Source of the DNA: Artemia franciscana
Lineage: Eukaryota > Arthropoda > Branchiopoda > Anostraca > Artemiidae
Reading direction: 5' to 3'
Assembly (NCBI RefSeq): GCF_032884065.1
Contig: NC_088881.1
Location: forward strand, 926,001-990,000
DNA: 64,000 nt
Below the pieces are notes generated by a model that worked only from the letters and a program-made list of their open reading frames with translations, was not told the origin of the DNA and did not search any database. The position numbers and the translations under genes are program-made. This document shows, one piece after another, positions 60,701 through 64,000 of this stretch. The stretch's first letter is position 1, and each line of letters opens with the position of its first letter.

Positions 60701-62554
60701 TTGTTTATCTCATTTATTCATTTTTAGATTCATCAATATCTTATGGTATATTTCTAGACTAACTTGGAAGTGGGGTATCAAGTTTGTCTCTGAGTAAAAC
60801 AACCACCAACATTATATACTCCTATCCCAGTGAAATTCTTCAGTTAAGACTTTATACTTGATTGGAAAATCATAAAGGCTTAAGTTACAAAGACTTAATT
60901 CAAATATTGATTGAGTTTTTTTTTTTTATTATTATTGTTTTATACGTTTGCTTTATATTAGGCTAAAAAGAACAAGTTTTTTTTATATATTTATTATTGT
61001 TTTATACGTTTGCTTTATATTAGGCTAAAGAGAACAAGTTTTACCAAAATATACGCAAATTCTAATCTCTAGAAGATATGAGGGTCAATATCAGTAAAAT
61101 TACTTCTTTAGGCCAGTATATTTAAATTTCTCCAGGAGCGGAAAAGTTAATTGGCCTAATATCTGGAGGGGGAGGGGGGTACTTCGCTTTGTACTGGTGA
61201 TGAAATTAAGGAAGAATCAAATCACATAGACGAAGATTTGGATAAAATCTCGCAAGGTCAGGATTTTGAATTGCTTGTGCCAAGATTCCAAAAGTATTCT
61301 CAGAAAAATCAAAATTCTCAGTTGTATAAACGTACCCTGTGAATATTTACCATCGAAACGATTTAATCCCGTCAAATGAGCTTGCTGTAGGGTTTATTTT
61401 TTTATTATTTTATTCTTTTATTTTTTAGTGCAACAAATTGATTAAAAAATATTGTTTCTTTCGAGATTTTTTGCTGTATGAAATTCCATTGGAATTTGAT
61501 TATTCAAAATTTAATGATAAAAACGCTCTGCATTTGAATGACTGCTACTTTCAGCTATACAAAATTTTGAAAAAGTATGCTCCCTTATTTAATTCAAAAC
61601 TCATTAAGAAATAGAAATCAGAAACCAGGAGGGGGCATATGCCTGTGTTGTGTTGAAGGATGCTGTTGGATTTAATTTTTTTTTATGCCTAATATTATAT
61701 GCCTCTGCTGTGTTGAAGGATCAGTTATTTGAAGGATGGCCTGATGTCCTTCAGAAAGAGGCTAACTTTAATAAAAACAGCGAAACAAATCTGTGATCAG
61801 CTGTGATCTGGGTATTTGGGTTTCATCTGGAAAATATTTTTGGAAAGACAAGCAGAAAGAAAAGAAAAACAGAGCTCGTATGTAAAGAAATGGTCTCTAG
61901 GAATATTGTTCCAAAAAAACTGGAGAAACTGAAGTTTGTGGCAGATTGTTCAAGATGAGATGCAATTACAGTGCCGGATTTTTCCGTGGCTTTTTGCAAA
62001 ATGGGCCTAAATCCACTTTTTCTAATTTTAAAGGAGACTGAAATGAAAATAAATGCATAATAAAAAAAATCTTTCTCATAAATCAGAATTAAAGAACCTT
62101 GAAACTTGAAAGACTGATTTGTAGTTCACTTTCCGATCGGAATTAGCTAGAAATGTCAAAATTGCTGAATTGTTTGTTACTTAGAAGATGAAATTGCACT
62201 CTTTTTTACGCCCTTTTAGAGCATTTTATAACTCCGTCAGAATTAAAGTTAAGCCCATTTTGAATAAAGCAATCGATAGATCTCTTTGAGCTCTTTTAAA
62301 CCATTTGCTTAACTTATTTCGGAAAAAAGGAGACTTCGTAAATTGGGAATTAACCAGAGTTGTTAACTGAAATCTATGTGAAATCATTTGTGTATGGAGG
62401 TATGGAATTTTCACCATTAGAAGTCCTGTGTCGAAATATGTTTATAATAAAGCATTTAGTTTTGGTTGTAAAATGTAATTTTAAATTACAGGTGGAACTG
62501 GAAAAAATGAATACAGCCAACGAGGAGATCAACAGACTGGAAAGAGAACTAGAT
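57708..62554 (+). CDS. SH3BP5: SH3BP5 / parcas-like Rab11 GEF, first two coding exons (gene continues past window)
   Basis: Exon 57708-57797 joins exon 62492-62554 in phase 0. The junction reads LDPRIQ then VELEKMNTANEEINRLEREL, close to the start of the human SH3BP5 coiled coil (DPRIQGELEKLNQSTDDINR). From family knowledge, SH3BP5/REI-1/parcas is a coiled-coil guanine nucleotide exchange factor for Rab11 on endosomal and Golgi membranes. The vertebrate protein (Sab) is also a mitochondrial docking site for JNK. Only 51 residues are in the window, so the identity rests on one strong block plus the acidic lead-in; SH3BP5 and SH3BP5L cannot be separated. The 4.7 kb first intron holds an inverted-repeat element and dispersed duplications. 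Confidence 0.82.
57933..58324. mobile_element. Inverted-repeat (MITE-like) element in SH3BP5-like intron 1
   Basis: Arms of about 125 bp: the left starts ATTATAGCAGTTCCTGTAAC, with GATGCCTTTTTTTATGCTCT and TTCTACCTTAAATTCAAATT; the right mirrors these with TTTGAATTTGTAGTAGAAGC, AAAAAAAGGCATCAATTGGT and CAGTTATATGAACTGTCATA. The core of about 130 bp has two GAAAACGTAGTATTAT-type repeats. No coding capacity. Target duplication not defined, so the transposon class is uncertain. Confidence 0.72.
58177..58478 (+). repeat. Tandem copy of the right arm, period about 151 bp
   Basis: GAAAATTCGTCATTTTTAA begins at 58177 and again at 58328. The second unit repeats AGAAGCGATTATTATATTCG, AAAAAAGGCATCAAGAGC and CAGTTATATGAACTGCTATA. 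So the right arm of the inverted-repeat element was duplicated after insertion. Confidence 0.82.
58480..59800. other. SH3BP5-like intron 1, unassigned
   Basis: AT-rich. 59060-59150 has a local AATTGGTAATTAA-type repetition. Minus-strand ORFs at 58487-59003 are Phe/Leu-rich and lack family features. Confidence 0.4.
59807..59996 (+). repeat. Dispersed direct repeat, copy 1 (partner 61427-61627)
   Basis: TTAGTGCAACAAACTGATTA, AATATTGTTTCTTTCGAGA, TTGAATGACTGCTACTTTCA, AATTCAAAACTCATTAAGAA are shared with 61427-61627 at high identity. The second copy has an extra part in the middle. Confidence 0.85.
60091..60385 (+). repeat. Tandem duplication, period 146 bp
   Basis: Copies start at 60091 and 60237 (GAATTTTATTC.TCAGAACA, ATCCAAATACACAGATTTT, CATAGTTAT.TATAAAT, CCTGAGGAAAG). 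About one tenth of positions differ. Confidence 0.85.
60386..61426 (+). repeat. SH3BP5-like intron 1 with a 62-bp tandem duplication
   Basis: 60928-61040: ATTATTGTTTTATACGTTTG then CTTTATATTAGGCTAAA.AGA occurs twice with period 62. The rest is unassigned AT-rich DNA. Confidence 0.6.
61427..61627 (+). repeat. Dispersed direct repeat, copy 2
   Basis: See 59807-59996. It carries an additional ATTTGATTATTCAAAATTTA segment. Flanking DNA is not shared, so the pair is dispersed, not a large tandem duplication. Confidence 0.85.
61628..62491. other. SH3BP5-like intron 1 end, unassigned
   Basis: A phrase ATATGCCTGTGTTGTGTTGA / ATATGCCTCTGCTGTGTTGA repeats at 61637 and 61698. Nothing else until the acceptor at 62491. 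Confidence 0.4.
62492..62554 (+). CDS. SH3BP5: SH3BP5-like second coding exon
   Basis: 21 codons, phase 0 at both ends, acceptor AAATTACAG and donor GTAAGT. It encodes VELEKMNTANEEINRLEREL plus D, a heptad-like coiled-coil start matching SH3BP5 family members. The next exon (expected to begin with a D/E-A-R type helix) was not found in 62555-64000. Confidence 0.85.
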
Positions 62555-62569
62555 GTAAGTCATCTTGCT

Positions 62570-62945
62570 GCTTATCAAACAGTTCGCGGTAACGAACTGT
62601 AGTAAGGAGCGACCCCACTCAATAGTAACCGAAACTCTAAAAAACGGAATTTTTATAACAATAGTTACATCAAAAGAATTGAATTTTAATGCTAATTTTA
62701 AATATATAAGTTTCATTAAGTTTAGGCTTACCCATCAAAAGTTACAAGCCTGGGAAAATTTGCCTTATTTTAAATAATAGGGGGAAACACCCCTTAAAAG
62801 TCATAGAATCTTAACGAAAATCACACCATCAAATTCTGCTTATCAGAGAACGATACAGTAGAGGTTTCAAGCTCCTATCTACAAAAATGTGGAATTTTGC
62901 ATTTTTTTTGCCACAAAGTAGATCACGGATGCGTGTTTATATACT
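62570..62945 (+). repeat. Dispersed non-coding repeat C, 5' part
   Basis: Begins 16 bases after the second SH3BP5-like exon with CAGTTCGCGGTAACGAACTG, then GTAAGGAGCGACCCCACTCA, GAAACACCCCTTAAAAGTCA, TCTACAAAAATGTGGAATTT, GATCACGGATGCGTGTTTAT. Only the first block of the family is present. Confidence 0.8.
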
Positions 62946-62949
62946 ACAG

Positions 62950-63890
62950 GAAACGAATTAGTACACCATATTGCTTTATCATCATTCTCTGCCACACTCA
63001 ATTCAGACCTTTACTCTTTATCCCTTTCCTCTTCATACAAAACTTTTCTTGTCACCTCTTACTACCTCATTTGAGGAGGTCTTATTTTGGCAATCTATCA
63101 TTTTTCATCCATAAAACCTTTTTTTGAACATTTTAATTTTTTTTTCCATTAAAACCCTTGAAAGTGGAAGCCAACCAGAGTTTTCGCGCCACATATTTAT
63201 TTGTATACAACCGTCCAAAAGACAACCTAGAACTGTCGTTAGACAGTTCATATAAAGAATAGATCTTCCTTTGCTATTCAAGCCCCCATTGTACTTGGCA
63301 ACTATCACTTTGCAAGTAACACACCTAGAGACTGCGACTGCTATTATTTAGTGTCTATATCATAATTCTAAAATTTGTTTTACCAATTTTCGGATTTTTT
63401 TTTTCTAAATTTCCTCTTTTCCAAATAATAATTCCTAAAATAGAAGCACTTTGAACCTTGAATAGTCTAATTTTTCTACCTTCACACTGAATGGGCCTTC
63501 TTTATTTAAGTAGTAAGGGATGTTTTAGAACATCCCTTAGAAAAGCAGTCAATTTAGGAAATTTTGAAAAGCAGCTAGGATTGCTAGAGAAAAAGCCTCA
63601 GTGTTGGTAGTTGAGAGATTTGTTTTGTACGAGAAGATTCCGAGTGATTGATTTTAAAAAACATGTGAATTAAGGAGTGTATATTTACCTAAGGCTTAAC
63701 AATATAATATTTATCCTTTGTAAGTGCAAAGATAAAATTGGGTGCAATGCTAATTGTAATTATGTTTACAACACAGATATGAAAAAAAAATGAGGGTTGT
63801 TCTTAAAACTTCTTTTAAATCATTAACTATTTTAGAAGATTTAAGTTCAGAATCAAAAGGGTTCCAGGCATTAGTTAAAACGGCTGAGAA
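62950..63890. other. SH3BP5-like intron 2, unassigned
   Basis: 63060-63310 on the minus strand has weak LINE-like C-terminal text (SRVLMEKKIKMFKK, similar to SRAIMKERLRWLGH of family A, with LTTVLGCLLDGCIQINMWRE before it), probably a decayed relative. The remainder is unassigned. Confidence 0.4.
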
Positions 63891-63894
63891 TACG

Positions 63895-64000
63895 GTACTG
63901 GACTTTACAGTCCCTACCGGCGATGGTGATCTCTGTTTCATGGCCCTTCAACCAGGGAGTGTAAGGTGGGCAGCCATCGTGTGCTTTCGCACAACCGTCA
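63895..64000 (-). mobile_element. SINE, minus strand, cut by window end
   Basis: GACTTTACAGTCCCTACCGG, CGATGGTGATCTCTGTTTCA, TGGCCCTTCAACCAGGGAG and GTGTGCTTTCGCACA are the inverted 3' half of the 3717-4035 SINE. The 5' part would lie beyond base 64000. Confidence 0.82.

Overview
The window is a piece of a repeat-rich, AT-rich animal nuclear genome. It has GT-AG introns of 0.6 to 6 kb, several families of non-LTR retrotransposon, a Penelope-like element and tRNA-derived SINEs. No prokaryotic or organellar gene organisation is present. The two conserved genes fit an arthropod. The combination of repeats reminds me of crustaceans, possibly a branchiopod such as Artemia, but that is an impression from sequence style and was not checked.

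Region 1 (1-36854, + strand) is the C-terminal nine tenths of a nuclear RNA export factor gene (NXF1/TAP family). Twelve exons join in frame into 572 residues: an Arg-rich N-terminal tail, an RRM-like fold, leucine-rich repeats, an NTF2-like domain and a terminal UBA-like TAP-C domain. Its 5' end lies before the window. The introns hold a Penelope-like element with a GIY-YIG domain, SINEs, at least two long LINE remnants, foldback repeats, (AT)n, (TC)n and poly(A) tracts, and several tandem duplications.

Region 2 (36855 to about 57560) is intergenic and made mostly of mobile and tandem DNA. It has nine fragments of one RTE-like LINE family (called A here, with a (TAG)n tail) shared with the introns, a second RTE-like family (B), Jockey-like endonuclease, RNase H and C-terminal fragments, two arrays with a period near 285 bp, and palindromic repeats. 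At 42.9-47.0 kb four insertions are nested inside one another, and two of the junctions keep short target-site duplications that restore the interrupted host reading frames.

Region 3 (57563 to window end, + strand) is the 5' end of a second gene. Its first coding exon (57708-57797) and second exon (62492-62554) encode the start of the SH3BP5 / parcas (Rab11 GEF) coiled coil. The remainder continues beyond the window.

The two genes have unrelated roles (mRNA export; Rab11 activation) and are simply neighbours. No novel defence or biosynthetic system was found. The most informative novelty is the layered transposon history, together with the repeat elements defined here by their junctions.
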